A DNA stretch of 64,000 bases from Alloascoidea africana (Eukaryota; Ascomycota; Alloascoideomycetes; Alloascoideales; Alloascoideaceae), in NCBI GenBank assembly GCA_030581615.1, contig JAKTTT010000004.1, positions 496,001 through 560,000 on the forward strand, written 5' to 3'. The stretch's first letter is position 1, and each line of letters starts with the position of its first letter. Positions 32,556-42,750 of the stretch are shown here, in pieces. The notes under the pieces were generated by a model, which did no database searches, was not told the origin of the DNA, and saw only the letters and a program-made list of their open reading frames with translations. Made by a program: the position numbers and the translations under genes.

Positions 32556-34196
32556 TAATATTCAGTACCAGTACTAGTTGACTATCTTTGATATTCTAAA
32601 AAAACGTTTGGTTAATCTTTTAATAGCACCTTTTTATACAACTGTGGATCACATGACACAGAATCTAAAAACTACGTAATTTTAACGATAATTCCAGTTG
32701 CAGTCAAAGTAGCACGAGTTCTCAGAGTGAGCAATAAGCTCTGAGTGCCCGGCTATGAGGCAAACGCCAGGCGCTTACCGGTTTGCTAATTGGCCAAAGC
32801 CCTCTACCTAGTCGCTTCCAAAATGTCTCTTTTTCAATTGAGAAAAATCCACCCAAAAGCTCGAAAAGTTTGAGTGTGCTACTCTCGGACGAGTAAGAGG
32901 CGTATGGGTGTTTTCATAGTAAATATCTTAGGCACAGGAACATAAACGGAAATAAAAAATAAAGCTTGTGAGGATTCCAGATTCTTTGCTTTTTATTTAT
33001 CTGCCCCTGCCACATTTTATGTTTATAAACAGACACGCTTTTTGCGTGTGCTCATATTAGATAGATGAATGGAATGTAGTGGATGGTTGGTTGGTTGGTT
33101 GGTTGGTTAATGAAAGGGAGCTAAGGGTAAGGGTAAGCGTAAGGGAGACTGAGAAGACATTGCATAACATCGCATGACCGCTCCACCGTCTTTCAAGTAA
33201 AAGCAGGATAAAAAAAGGGCAGCAAACCTTGGGCAAATTCCGTAAAGTAGTTTTCCAAGTTTTCCAATGTCTATTAATGAAATGTCCAAAGCCTAGAATA
33301 GATCTCATCTAGTGGAGCAAGTACATAGATAGCACATGAGAACGAGCAAAGCCCACAGAAAAAGAAATAGGAGTATGTATGAGCGATCTCGAAAAGGACT
33401 ATTACTTTGCCTATCCGGTATTAGCATTTTGCGCTAAGCATCGGGAAGGAAGATGGATAAGGTTTCTAGGTTCCTGAGACAGACCACCCCACCAAAGCAG
33501 GGTCTAGGACCCAGGTAAAAGGGTCTGAAAAAGAGGAAAAACAGGATACTCAATCCTGAATCCTGGGATTTTGAAAGCTTAAATAGGGATCCTAAGTCGG
33601 AAGTGAGCAGGAATGGAGCACAAAAACGAGCCGAATCTTCCACTTGAGTGTGCTCACACTGGCTGGTTATCTCTGCCGGGCGTAGAGGCACGCGACACGC
33701 CCAAGTCTAATAATACAAGGTTTTGGTTGGACGAAAAGAAAAATAAATACTGTGCCAAGCAACACAGCCGGCAAGACCAAAAAAATCAAAAAGTCCACAC
33801 GAAGATGGATGGCGATGAGTATGGCCCAGTGTAGATTTCTCCAACTGCTGGTTGTGGTTTCTGGTAGGGGACGTGATTGCTGTAATTAGAGGCGCTGCAG
33901 TCAATCAAAAGCAGCCAAACCGATTCAAGCTCTCAGTCAAGGAGTCCCCGAAACAGTCACGAAAGGGCCATCACCGGTAAGTGTGAAAAAATACAAAAGT
34001 GCAAAGGAAAGGACCATTGCTTCCTTGAAACGGCCAGTTGGCATTGAACAAGGTTTCTAAAGCAAGTGTGGTTTAAAAGCCATAGACAGAAAAAAGAAAA
34101 GATTTGGGCTGATAGATCGGATTGTGCATTTTTTTGTCTGGCGTTACGTTGCGAGTGGTAGAAAATCCCAAGGTACTACTACTAGCATCCACCTGT
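32556..34196. other. 1.6-kb gene-free stretch with short GGTT and GGGTAA repeats
   Basis: No supported open frame. It contains six GGTT tetramers at 33085-33108 and a short degenerate GGGTAA run at 33124-33147. The stretch next to 34100 is the presumed promoter of the MNN4-like gene. No RNA gene recognised. Confidence 0.45.
33085..33108 (+). repeat. (GGTT)6 microsatellite
   Basis: Six perfect tandem copies of GGTT, starting right after GGAT. It is followed 15 bp downstream by a degenerate GGGTAA run. It is a simple slippage-prone repeat with no evident function. Confidence 0.8.
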
Positions 34197-36254
34197 ATGT
34201 TTATTTCCTCTTCTTCCCACACACTTTTCTCTCTCCACACTATGCGGCAACATTTGTTACCATCGTCGTTGCCGTTAATACCCACTGGTAGATTTGGGCT
34301 GAAATCAAGGAGACTTGGGTGGACAAGATACCGATGCGTATCAATCATAGCGGGATACCTTGTTTTAACATGTCTTGCGACCACGATTTTTTTCCTACTC
34401 GGTGTTTCATTTGATTATGATTATGATTGGAATTACAAGGACTCGATGACGAGTTTGGATGATTATGATCTGGAGGATTTTCCAATAGGGAATGAGGAAT
34501 TGGTACAGACGATGGAGAATACTCAGGTGGCTATGAATATATATCTCAAGTATGCTGTAAGTCGGTTAGCAGAGCACGAGACAGACAGCGACACAAATAA
34601 CGATGACGATAACGATAACGATAACAATATGGAACTGCAAGAAGGGGTTCCTTTCAACTGGGCATATTTCAAAAACATGAAAAACATGGATTTTATGATA
34701 CAGGCACGAGAGATGCCCGGATGGAGGCGATTTATACTCAAGTGGACTTCACTTAGTCGACTTCGGGTTTTCCTGGCATTAGAAGAGAGTAAAGACTTTA
34801 CACGCATTACAATGTCGAGAATAACGGGTCATTTACTATCGAAACAAATGCGACCATTGGAAAAAGATATAATGGGCAGCCTTGGACTTTACAATTCGGA
34901 ACATACTCCACGACAGGTTCTCTTCTTATCTGGTGATAACACCATTGTTATACCTGTTGCACCTACGAAATCTGTTAGAAACGATAGTTTTGATCAGTTT
35001 TATCACAAGGCGTATCGGAATTTGGAATGGTTAACTGGAATGGGACAGGAATACATGCTTGATAAACTCCAGTATTCATCACGGGCATATTTGGAGACGT
35101 TGTTAGAGCATAGTGATTCACTTACACAGCGGTTCCAAAACTCGATGTATGATCCAAGGTCACCGGAAAATCTGGGGAACACGACTTTGGATCCAGAGGC
35201 GTTTGAGTTTGATCTTTCAGGACGAATAAACGAGTTGGAACAAAGGAAAAAGACAACATTGAGTAGAGAATACCTTTCAATGTTGAAAGAGAATCGGGAA
35301 AAGACGTTGGATGACATGGATCTGCTACAAGGCAAGCATTTCCATGAGGTTAGCAAGTTGAAGGGGGATAGGGGCAAAGCAGGGGAGCATTACGACTGGA
35401 GATTTTTCAAAAAAGTGGTTGACACAGATGAACACCAACTGGCTATTCACCACTTGTTTCGAACGTGGTTACGGTTAACAAACAACTTACAGGTGACGAC
35501 GTGGTTAGCACATGGGACTCTACTTGGATGGTATTGGAACGGGATAACAATGCCATGGGATTCAGACGGGGATGTACAAATGCCAGTTGCTGATTTGGAA
35601 TACCTTGCAGCGAACCTGAACGATACTATAGTGTTTGAGGACCCGAGTGAGGGCAACGGCAAGTACTATCTGGAGGTGAATCCGCAGTTTGTGGCACGGC
35701 GACGGGGGGCTGGAAAGAATGTGATAGATGCGCGGCTGGTGGATATCGACACGGGGCTTTACATCGACATTACGGCGTTGGCGCTGACAGAGTCCCAGGC
35801 CAAGGAGGAGGCCGTGGGGGAGACGAGCAAAGGCAGCACTTACAACTGCAAGAACAACCACTACTACTCGCTCCGGGGGCTGTCACCGCTGGAGGAGACG
35901 CGGTTCGAGGGCTCGCGGGCGTGGGTGCCTCACGAGTACGCGAGGCTGCTCAAGAAGGAGTACAAGGAGGGCCTGAAGAAGACTACCTACAAGGGATGGA
36001 CCTTTGACGCTGGGCTGCGGATGTGGGTGTCGGAGTCGACGCGGCGGCAGTGTTTCGACACAGAGCCGGAACCGGAGTCGGAGTCGGAATCGGACACGGC
36101 CACGGACAGCCACGTCGCCGGGTGGGCGCTGCCCAAGGGAGGGGGCGCGGTGGACGGGCTGCGGGCCCGGGGTGCGGCGTGCCGGGGGGTGGCGGAGCGG
36201 TACAGGCGGTACGTGGCGCTGGGAGGTTACCCCACATCTCGAGGGCGGAATTAA
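34197..36254 (+). CDS. Mnn4/LicD-family protein, mannosylphosphate transferase regulator
   Basis: A 685-aa type II membrane protein of the Mnn4/LicD family, which adds or promotes mannosylphosphate on N- and O-glycans in the Golgi. It begins with a short basic cytosolic tail and one transmembrane helix (CVSIIAGYLVLTCLATTIFFLLG, about 45-67). The core is the LicD segment TWLAHGTLLGWYWNG with MPWDSDGDVQMPV, where the DxDGD is the likely metal-binding site, then YLEVNPQF and IDARLVDIDTGLYIDITAL. The start at 34197 is the first ATG; 34242 (MRQHLL) is an equally good alternative that leaves a 30-residue tail. There is an Asp/Asn-rich repeat (DTNNDDDNDNDNN) around 160. The last 200 residues switch to GC-ending codons and a low-complexity Glu/Ser tract. 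It is not clear which of MNN4's paralogues it is. Confidence 0.85.
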   Translation: MFISSSSHTLFSLHTMRQHLLPSSLPLIPTGRFGLKSRRLGWTRYRCVSIIAGYLVLTCLATTIFFLLGVSFDYDYDWNYKDSMTSLDDYDLEDFPIGNEELVQTMENTQVAMNIYLKYAVSRLAEHETDSDTNNDDDNDNDNNMELQEGVPFNWAYFKNMKNMDFMIQAREMPGWRRFILKWTSLSRLRVFLALEESKDFTRITMSRITGHLLSKQMRPLEKDIMGSLGLYNSEHTPRQVLFLSGDNTIVIPVAPTKSVRNDSFDQFYHKAYRNLEWLTGMGQEYMLDKLQYSSRAYLETLLEHSDSLTQRFQNSMYDPRSPENLGNTTLDPEAFEFDLSGRINELEQRKKTTLSREYLSMLKENREKTLDDMDLLQGKHFHEVSKLKGDRGKAGEHYDWRFFKKVVDTDEHQLAIHHLFRTWLRLTNNLQVTTWLAHGTLLGWYWNGITMPWDSDGDVQMPVADLEYLAANLNDTIVFEDPSEGNGKYYLEVNPQFVARRRGAGKNVIDARLVDIDTGLYIDITALALTESQAKEEAVGETSKGSTYNCKNNHYYSLRGLSPLEETRFEGSRAWVPHEYARLLKKEYKEGLKKTTYKGWTFDAGLRMWVSESTRRQCFDTEPEPESESESDTATDSHVAGWALPKGGGAVDGLRARGAACRGVAERYRRYVALGGYPTSRGRN

Positions 36255-36278
36255 TTATGTGTGGAGGAGATCCGCGAG

Positions 36279-36305
36279 GAGCTGGGAGCTGGGAGCTGGG
36301 AGCTG
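36279..36305 (+). repeat. GAGCTGG tandem repeat, 3.9 copies
   Basis: Three full copies and one partial copy of the 7-mer GAGCTGG lie 24 bp after the stop of the MNN4-like gene. This is within the GC-rich island spanning the end of that gene and the zinc-finger gene. Confidence 0.8.
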
Positions 36306-36455
36306 TTCGGTATATATGTCCTCGCTTGTCTCCTTTTCTGTCGCCAGCCAGTGCCATCTTTCTGTCTTTTAGGGTTTTTGTCTTGTCTCTGACTTTACTT
36401 TTGTCTTGTCCTTTGTCTTATATCCCAGTAATATCCAACAATACACTACCGCAAC

Positions 36456-37040
36456 ATGGCATTCCAATGTCCCATCTGCTGGGACAGCTTCACCAGACGC
36501 GAACACATGGAACGACACATCCGTTCCCACACCAAAGAGCGGCCGTTTGTGTGCTCCATCTGCTCCAAGTCTTTTGCCCGTAAGGACCTGCTGACAAGAC
36601 ACGAACGCAACCACAACAACCCAAACTCCCGCAACAGTCCGAATTGCTACCTGGAGCCTCGATGTCAGGCAGCGTGCCGGAATTGTGCAATTTCCAAACA
36701 GCGGTGCACCCATAACCAGAGCGAGGCCCGCTGCGACAACTGTATCAAGAAAAACCTCGATTGCATCGTCATCCGGAAAAACCACAGAGCCCACAAGCTG
36801 ATGATGCACCACCACAACGGCTCGGGGGCGCTCGTGAGCACCGCTCCGGGCACAACAGCCACCGCGGCTCTGGTCGGAGTTGGCGCTGCTGGCGCGGACA
36901 TGGCCAGCGAGATAACGGCAAAGCTGGTCAAGACGGCCCACCACCACCACTACCACGGCTCCAGCCACCCGGGCAGGGCCATCTCCATCCAGCAGATGCT
37001 CTCCGACACAATTGACCCCGAGCTGTCTTCCAGCGATTGA
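36456..37040 (+). CDS. Small dual zinc-finger protein: two C2H2 fingers plus one Zn2Cys6 cluster
   Basis: A 194-aa putative transcription factor. Two C2H2 fingers are complete: C5-x2-C8-x12-H21-x3-H25 and C33-x2-C36-x12-H49-x3-H53, joined by the linker TKERPF, close to the consensus TGEKPF. Then a Zn(II)2Cys6 binuclear cluster: C74-x2-C77-x6-C84-x8-C93-x2-C96-x6-C103 (CRNCAISKQRC and CDNCIKKNLDC). The rest is a His- and Ala-rich tail with no recognisable middle-homology (fungal_trans) domain, which C2H2+Zn2Cys6 proteins of filamentous fungi normally carry after the cluster. So it may be a stand-alone DNA-binding protein, or a truncated member. Its codons are strongly GC-ending, unlike most neighbours. 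It sits 201 bp after the MNN4-like gene. Confidence 0.85.
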   Translation: MAFQCPICWDSFTRREHMERHIRSHTKERPFVCSICSKSFARKDLLTRHERNHNNPNSRNSPNCYLEPRCQAACRNCAISKQRCTHNQSEARCDNCIKKNLDCIVIRKNHRAHKLMMHHHNGSGALVSTAPGTTATAALVGVGAAGADMASEITAKLVKTAHHHHYHGSSHPGRAISIQQMLSDTIDPELSSSD

Positions 37041-38287
37041 ACAAGTATCCAATCTTGTAATGGGAATGGATATGAAGATGAAGATGTAGATGGAGGTGGT
37101 GGAAAGTGAAAGTTCAGCTGCTTATCTCCAACATGAAAATGCAAATGCAAATGCAGCTGCAAATGCACACGAGTCGAATTGGAATATTATTACCTCATCT
37201 TGCATCGTGCGTCTCCGGGGGAAGTGGGGGTGTCTTTTCTTTTTCCGGTTTGGCTCTTTACTTTTTCTGTTATTACTACTACTCTTTTTTATGACCTCTG
37301 GTTTGGCGTTATATCATCCTGGAGACGATATGATACTCACGCCCTGGAGGAACGAGACGAATGATTGACTTTTTTGAACGAACCAACAACCAACAAAAAA
37401 ACAACCAACACCACTAACAAAAATATTTTACCAATTAGCATGTTTTATTTATTCATTTGATGTGGGAGGAGAGAGAGGAGAGGAACTTCCTCCTCTCCAA
37501 TACAAAAAAGAAAAAAAAAAATTATACATATTTATTACTGATGACCCCTCTTCTACTTCTACTCTCTGATCTGATCTGATCTGTCAAGCTCATCTTCTTT
37601 CTTCTCTCATCCATACCATCATCCATCATCCATCTTCACCACGAGTAGTATACTCGTCTTATCACCTTCATGTTATTTATTCAATGTCTCTACCATGTCT
37701 GTACAAATAAAAAAAAAATTATTGTTCATCATAGCATATATATCAAACATCAAGTATCTTCAAAGTGTACCTACTAATGCCCCACATTTAACCAGCTCCA
37801 AATTTCAATTCCAAGCGGTGCTCTCACTCCCGCCACTCCCCTTTCTCGCCCTCCTCCACTGGGGAGGGGAAAACACGTGATGCAATACACCCCCCCAAAA
37901 TAATAAATTTTTCCTGGGTCTCTCCACCGTTACCCGGGGAAAAAAACAATCAAACATCCAAACACCAAACTCACTAAACTGTACACCCATACACCCAAAT
38001 CCTAGATCTCTTCATTTTCCTCGTTCTGTCGTGATTGTGTACTTACCCGGCCCCGGCCCCAATTAGGAAACACCGTTTTATTGCTCGTAATCCAAAAGGT
38101 CCTCACTTTTTCGCACATTATTGGTCTTTGGCCGATCTGGCCGTTCCTTTTAAAAGGATTGGCCGTTTTTGTTGCCCCCTTTCTCTTCTTCTTTTCTACT
38201 TCTCCCTCTCTATCTTTTCTTTCTCTGAATCTAAACCATATAAACCGAATAGAAACTAAATTCTGAGACTACGATAAAATCACAAAA
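37041..38287. other. Gene-free region upstream of the SOD gene
   Basis: About 1.25 kb with several low-complexity tracts: A-rich stretches at 37380-37430 and 37502-37525, CTGAT repeats near 37566-37582, and ATCC/ATC repeats near 37610-37635. Frames up to 92 codons are present but unsupported. The region nearest 38288 is the superoxide dismutase promoter and contains two TTACCCGG sites. Confidence 0.5.
37930..38050 (+). promoter_or_regulatory. Two TTACCCGG (Reb1-type) sites upstream of SOD
   Basis: TTACCCGG occurs at 37930-37937 and again at 38043-38050, about 350 and 240 bp before the SOD ATG. TTACCCG is the core of Reb1 sites, which mark nucleosome-free promoters and can stop transcription. 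The sequence is directly seen; binding is inferred. Confidence 0.4.
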
Positions 38288-39038
38288 ATGGCGAAATTTA
38301 CTCTTCCTTCTTTACCTTATGACTATAACGTGTGTCCATATATTCTCAATCCAATTGAACCTATTCCAGAATCCCCAAAACCAAACTAACCATTCTTACT
38401 AATGCTGTTTTTAGGCCCTTGAACCCCACATTTCGGAAACTATCATGACTCTTCATCATACAAAACATCATCAAACCTATGTCAATAACCTCAATTCCGC
38501 CCATGCTGCTGTTGAAGCAGCCGTTGCATCTGGAGATGTTCAAAAACAGGTTGAATTGCAACAATCTATAAAGTTTAACGGTGGTGGTATGTAATATGGC
38601 AAATCCCTCTTTTACACATTTTATCTAACATGCTGTCTAGGCCACATTAACCACTCCATCTTTTGGCAAAATTTGGCTCCTCCAAATAGTCCCGATATTC
38701 AAGCAGGTTCCGATCTCAAATCTGCAATAGCCGCCCAATGGGGCTCTTTCTCCGCTTTTGAAGACGATTTTTCAAAATTGCTTTTGGGTATCCAGGGTAG
38801 TGGTTGGGGTTGGCTTGCCAAGAAAACAAGTGACAGTAGTCTTGTTCTCTTGTCTACAAAAGATCAAGATCCCGTATCTTTACAATACGTCCCTTTACTC
38901 GGAATCGATTTTTGGGAACATGCCTATTATATCCAATACTATAATAACAAGGCAGAATACATTAAAAACGTTTACAAGATTCTAAATTGGAAAGTCGCTG
39001 AGGAAAGATGGAAGGGAAATCTTTCTCTAAAATTGTAA
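38288..39038 (+). CDS. Manganese superoxide dismutase without a mitochondrial presequence (3 exons)
   Basis: Fe/Mn-family superoxide dismutase, converting superoxide to O2 and H2O2. Exons 38288-38329, 38415-38586 and 38641-39038 join in frame to 203 aa. Intron 1 (85 bp) has the unusual donor GTGTGT; intron 2 (54 bp) has GTATGT and branch ATCTAAC. Protein starts [20 protein letters not shown], which is the first residues of the mature enzyme, so there is no cleavable presequence and it is probably cytosolic, like Candida albicans Sod3. Metal ligands: His in EPHISETIM, His in NHSIFW, and Asp and His in [22 protein letters not shown] carries the Gln and Gly-Ser-Gly-Trp-Gly-Trp of the Mn type. 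The HH motif [16 protein letters not shown] is conserved. An upstream exon adding a presequence cannot be excluded, but the ATG and the mature start coincide. Confidence 0.9.
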
Positions 39039-39314
39039 TTACTAGATTATAGATGTTGAAAGACAAGAATCTGGAAATTTTCTTCTTTTTTTTTTCGATT
39101 TTTTAAAAATTGCTTCTCTAAAACTGAACGTACATGGTTGATGCCTACTAGACAATCATGGGTCAAAAATTGGTAATGTCGATACTTGTAATTGTTACAC
39201 ATTCGTGCGTGTAAAATCACAAACTATATACATCACAATGCTCTGTTTTTTTCTTTTCATTTTTATCATTTTGATTTTGATTTTGATTCATGTTTTTGAG
39301 GAGGAGGTGAACTT

Positions 39315-42300
39315 TTAAGTCTCTTCTACATTTTGTGCCAAATTGCTGCCGCTCTTCGAATCTATACCAAAAACCTCCGTCAGCGTATCCGAGAATATAG
39401 CATGAACTTGCCTTATCGCCTCTTCTATATCCACATTCAAATCCGTCTCATTCGCTGACCATTTTGAAACAAGCTTCAATTCCACATTTTCATCCTCCTC
39501 ATCTTCATCATCTTCTTGCTTTTGCTTTTGCGATTGTTTGTCATCTCCATCATTCGATGATAACATGATATCGATAATCTGTTGCAAAACAGAACTCTCA
39601 CTAAAAGTACTGTTGCTGTTTTCACTATCTTCAAACTTGCGAAGCTTTTCAAGTTGCTCTTTCACAGACCGGAACCTAGGGTGGTTTGCTATCCGTGGAA
39701 GAAGATGGTCTCCAATAATCCGTCTTCGTGTAGAGTCATCTGAAGACGATGCAACCAACGCCAAAAGATTCGAAATATGCGTATAGTAAACATATTTCCC
39801 ATTGTCCGCTCCATCCCCTGAACTTTTTGGAAAATTCTGATCCTGTTGTCGCCCATTCACTGAAGCATATGAAGATGAACGCGACCCAGATCCAGATCCA
39901 CCACTTGTGCCCAGACCTGTGCCTGTGCCGACACTAGGCCCGTGGCCTCCCGAGCTCGATGAATACGAGCTTCTATAACCTTGCGAAAAATGGCGATCAT
40001 TCTGTCTGCTGCCACCACCGCGATAATTATTCACATAGTCATTCTGATTCTGACTCTGATTTTGTCCTTGATTTTGACTCTGATAATTCTGTCTCTTGTT
40101 GAACTTGTTATATTTGCCGCCACGGCCACCTCCTGATCGATCGTTCAGAAATGGACCTGCACCTGGCATCCGCTGTTGCACACCAGGATAATACATTTGA
40201 ATATGCGGCACTGGAGGAACTCCGTAGTAGAAATGCGCCCCCATTGGACCGCCCCCTCTGGGAGGCACAGGTGCCTGGTTCAGACCCCCTATTCTAAAGT
40301 TGTTTGGGGAATACATGGCTGGTGGTGGTGGACCCCCCATCCGTGACCAATCGCCAGGGCTCGGTCCAGGAAACTGTTGTAGTGCTGGCGGGGCATTTGG
40401 CAGAGGAGGAGGTTGCTGTTGAACCATCGACGCGTGCGGGAACGCGAGCGGCGAAGCTCCAGGCCCAGGTCCTGCCGTTGAAGAAGCCTGATGGTGATCC
40501 TGAGGGGATTGGGGCTCAACTGATATAGTAGAAGGCGAGGACGCAATTGGAACTTGTGCTGGGGAAGAATCTGCAGCCACTATCCCATTGCCGTTGTTAA
40601 TACCTTCAATTCCATGCTGGGGTTGCCCAGGGGGTCCAGAATAGAACCTGTTCATTTCTTCTCCGGGAGCCGGACCCAATCCGTTGTAAAACTGGGGATA
40701 AAAGAAGTTCCGCTGGCGCGACGGATGGTTGAATAACGAAGGTGATCCAAACATCTCGTCTTTCCTCTGTGCAAACGCCACATACAAATGTTTTTCCTTG
40801 ATGGGATAATCTCGAAGTCCTTCAATAGCCTTGACTGCATCTTGTGTATGTTCAAAACACACAAACCCAAATCCTTTTGAATTGCCTGAAGCGTCAGTCA
40901 TTACTTTGCAAGACACAATCGGCCCATAATCTTGAAACAATTCTCCCAAATCTTTGTCTGTGAATTCGGTAGGAAAGTGCTTCACATACAGGTTCGAGTT
41001 TTGAAGTTGGGCCCTTTGAATCAACCCTGGACCACCTGGTGGACCTGGAACTTGGCCTTGACCTGGGACTGACAGAGGTCCTGGTCCTGGTCCTGGTCCT
41101 GGAATAAAAGCAGGCCCTCCTCGAGACGTCATCATGTACTGAGAAGGAACTCCAACCTCAGGCATTGGAACACCCATTGGGGCATAAGGTCCAAAGTTTT
41201 GCCGGTTCCTGTAATCGTATCGTGATCTACGGTCATAGTCGCTAAATTTTTCATACTTTTTCTGTGACTTTGAAACGCTCAACACATTGCCCTTCAAAGT
41301 ATAACCATTCAGTGTTTCGACAGCTTTAACGGCATCTTCATGATCTTTAAAATTCACAAATGCAAGACCTTTTGGCCGTTTATTGCCATCTAGTGCAAAA
41401 CATAGAGAGTCAATCTCGCCTTGCTCGGCAAACAGCTGCCTGAACTCTTCCTCTTCCGTATCCGTACTTATGTTTTTAACGTATACATTTGTAAAGGTTG
41501 AATCGGGATTTTCTTCATAGTGACGATGCTGCTGTTGATGATGGTGATGCTGCTGTTGCTGTATCCGATTGTAATAGTTGTGATTCCCACCCCCTTTTCT
41601 ATAGTAACCGGGGTTAAAATCGTCTCTTCGAACTCCTGGATAATGTCGACCTCCAGTTCCTACACCACCTCCACCACCACCACTGCCACTGCTGCTGCCA
41701 CTGCCAGAACTACCAGAAGTGTACATTCTATCCTTTTTCGACACATGGTGGTTTATAAACAAACGCTTATCCTCAACCAATTCCCCATACAAATGTTCAA
41801 TCGCATCCTGGGCCGACTGGACTGACTCAAAGTTGACAAAGCCATAATTCTTGGAATTCCCATTTTCATCGCAAACAATTTTACAAGACAAAATCGTTCC
41901 GAATTTTTCAAACAACCGATACAATTTATCGTCGTCGATCGAAGAGTCAAGATTCCTAACATAAATGTTCCCACTGAGTTTTCCCGAGTTTATACCGCTA
42001 TTGCTCCACATGTTCTCTTCACTGGAGTGCGAAACACTGGCCGCTGGCTCTGTAGGAATCGGGATATAAGAAACGTTCCATTTCGTTTTTTCGGATACCT
42101 CTTTTGCAGCTAGCTCGGCTGAGCAAAAATTTAAAAAAAAAATTGGGGGTGGTTAGTGAACACTCCGAAAATGACCGCAAATCTTAAAAAACAAGAGAGA
42201 ACTACACACCATCAAAAGAATCAGAAACTGTCACTACAGCAGTCAATGTTTTGACCTTTCCCGAGGCTGAGTCATTTTCGGATTTGAGACTATTCTCGTC

Positions 42301-42750
42301 TTCTTGGCCGGGATCAGCATCAGTAGAAGGTGTTGACGTCGTCGTCGAGTCTCCTTCTTGCAGATTATTGGCGTTTGGTTGGTTGGAAGAATCTTTCGGA
42401 TTGGCTCTATTAGGCTTTCTGGAAGACACTTCCAAGGACTCAATTACACCGCCAAATCCCTGTAGCTCGTTTCTGATCATTTCCAAAGACGTTGTCATTG
42501 GCAAATTCTTTATCAGTAGGCTCTTCTTTTTCAGCTGGCGCTGTCGGGATGTGCTTGTAGATGGATTTAGCGGTTGTTGAGCAGTGGGATGTGTCACCGC
42601 AGCGTCGTTAGCCAACCTCTCCGGGGATGTCGGTCCACTCTTTGGGGTATCCTTTCGGTCTGGGGAGGCTGGTGAAGAGATCTGTGCACTGGGAGCAGAA
42701 TCGGCAGAATCCCGAGACACTGGTGCTGGAGATTTACACTCGGAGCCCAT
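39315..42750 (-). CDS. Large four-RRM Pab1-like RNA-binding protein (Pes4/Mip6/Pab1 relatives), 2 exons
   Basis: A 1114-aa protein, twice the size of Pab1. Exon 1 is 42750-42210 and exon 2 is 42118-39315, joined in phase 1 over a 91-bp intron with donor GTGTGT and branch CACTAAC. RRM1 (about 76-195) has SLLIKNLP and the RNP1-position tract TAVVTVSDSFDA, and carries an Asn/Asp-rich insert; the intron falls inside it. RRM2 (about 231-305, NIYVRNLDSSI, NYGFVNF), RRM3 (about 391-467, NVYVKNIST, GLAFVNF) and RRM4 (about 555-631, NLYVKHFP, GFGFVCF) follow. Low-complexity tracts separate them: poly-Gly/Ser, Gln/His and GPGPG. A Pro/Gln-rich region (about 640-900) precedes a degenerate MLLE-like module (about 966-1035, ISNLLALVASSS with IIGDHLLPRIANHP). 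It fits the Pes4/Mip6 group of Pab1 relatives, or an expanded Pab1. No standard Pab1 is nearby. Confidence 0.75.

Noticed and set aside
36023-36583. 186-codon frame bridging the MNN4-like and zinc-finger genes
   Set aside because: It is an out-of-frame artefact of the GC-rich island; both real genes are strongly supported in other frames.
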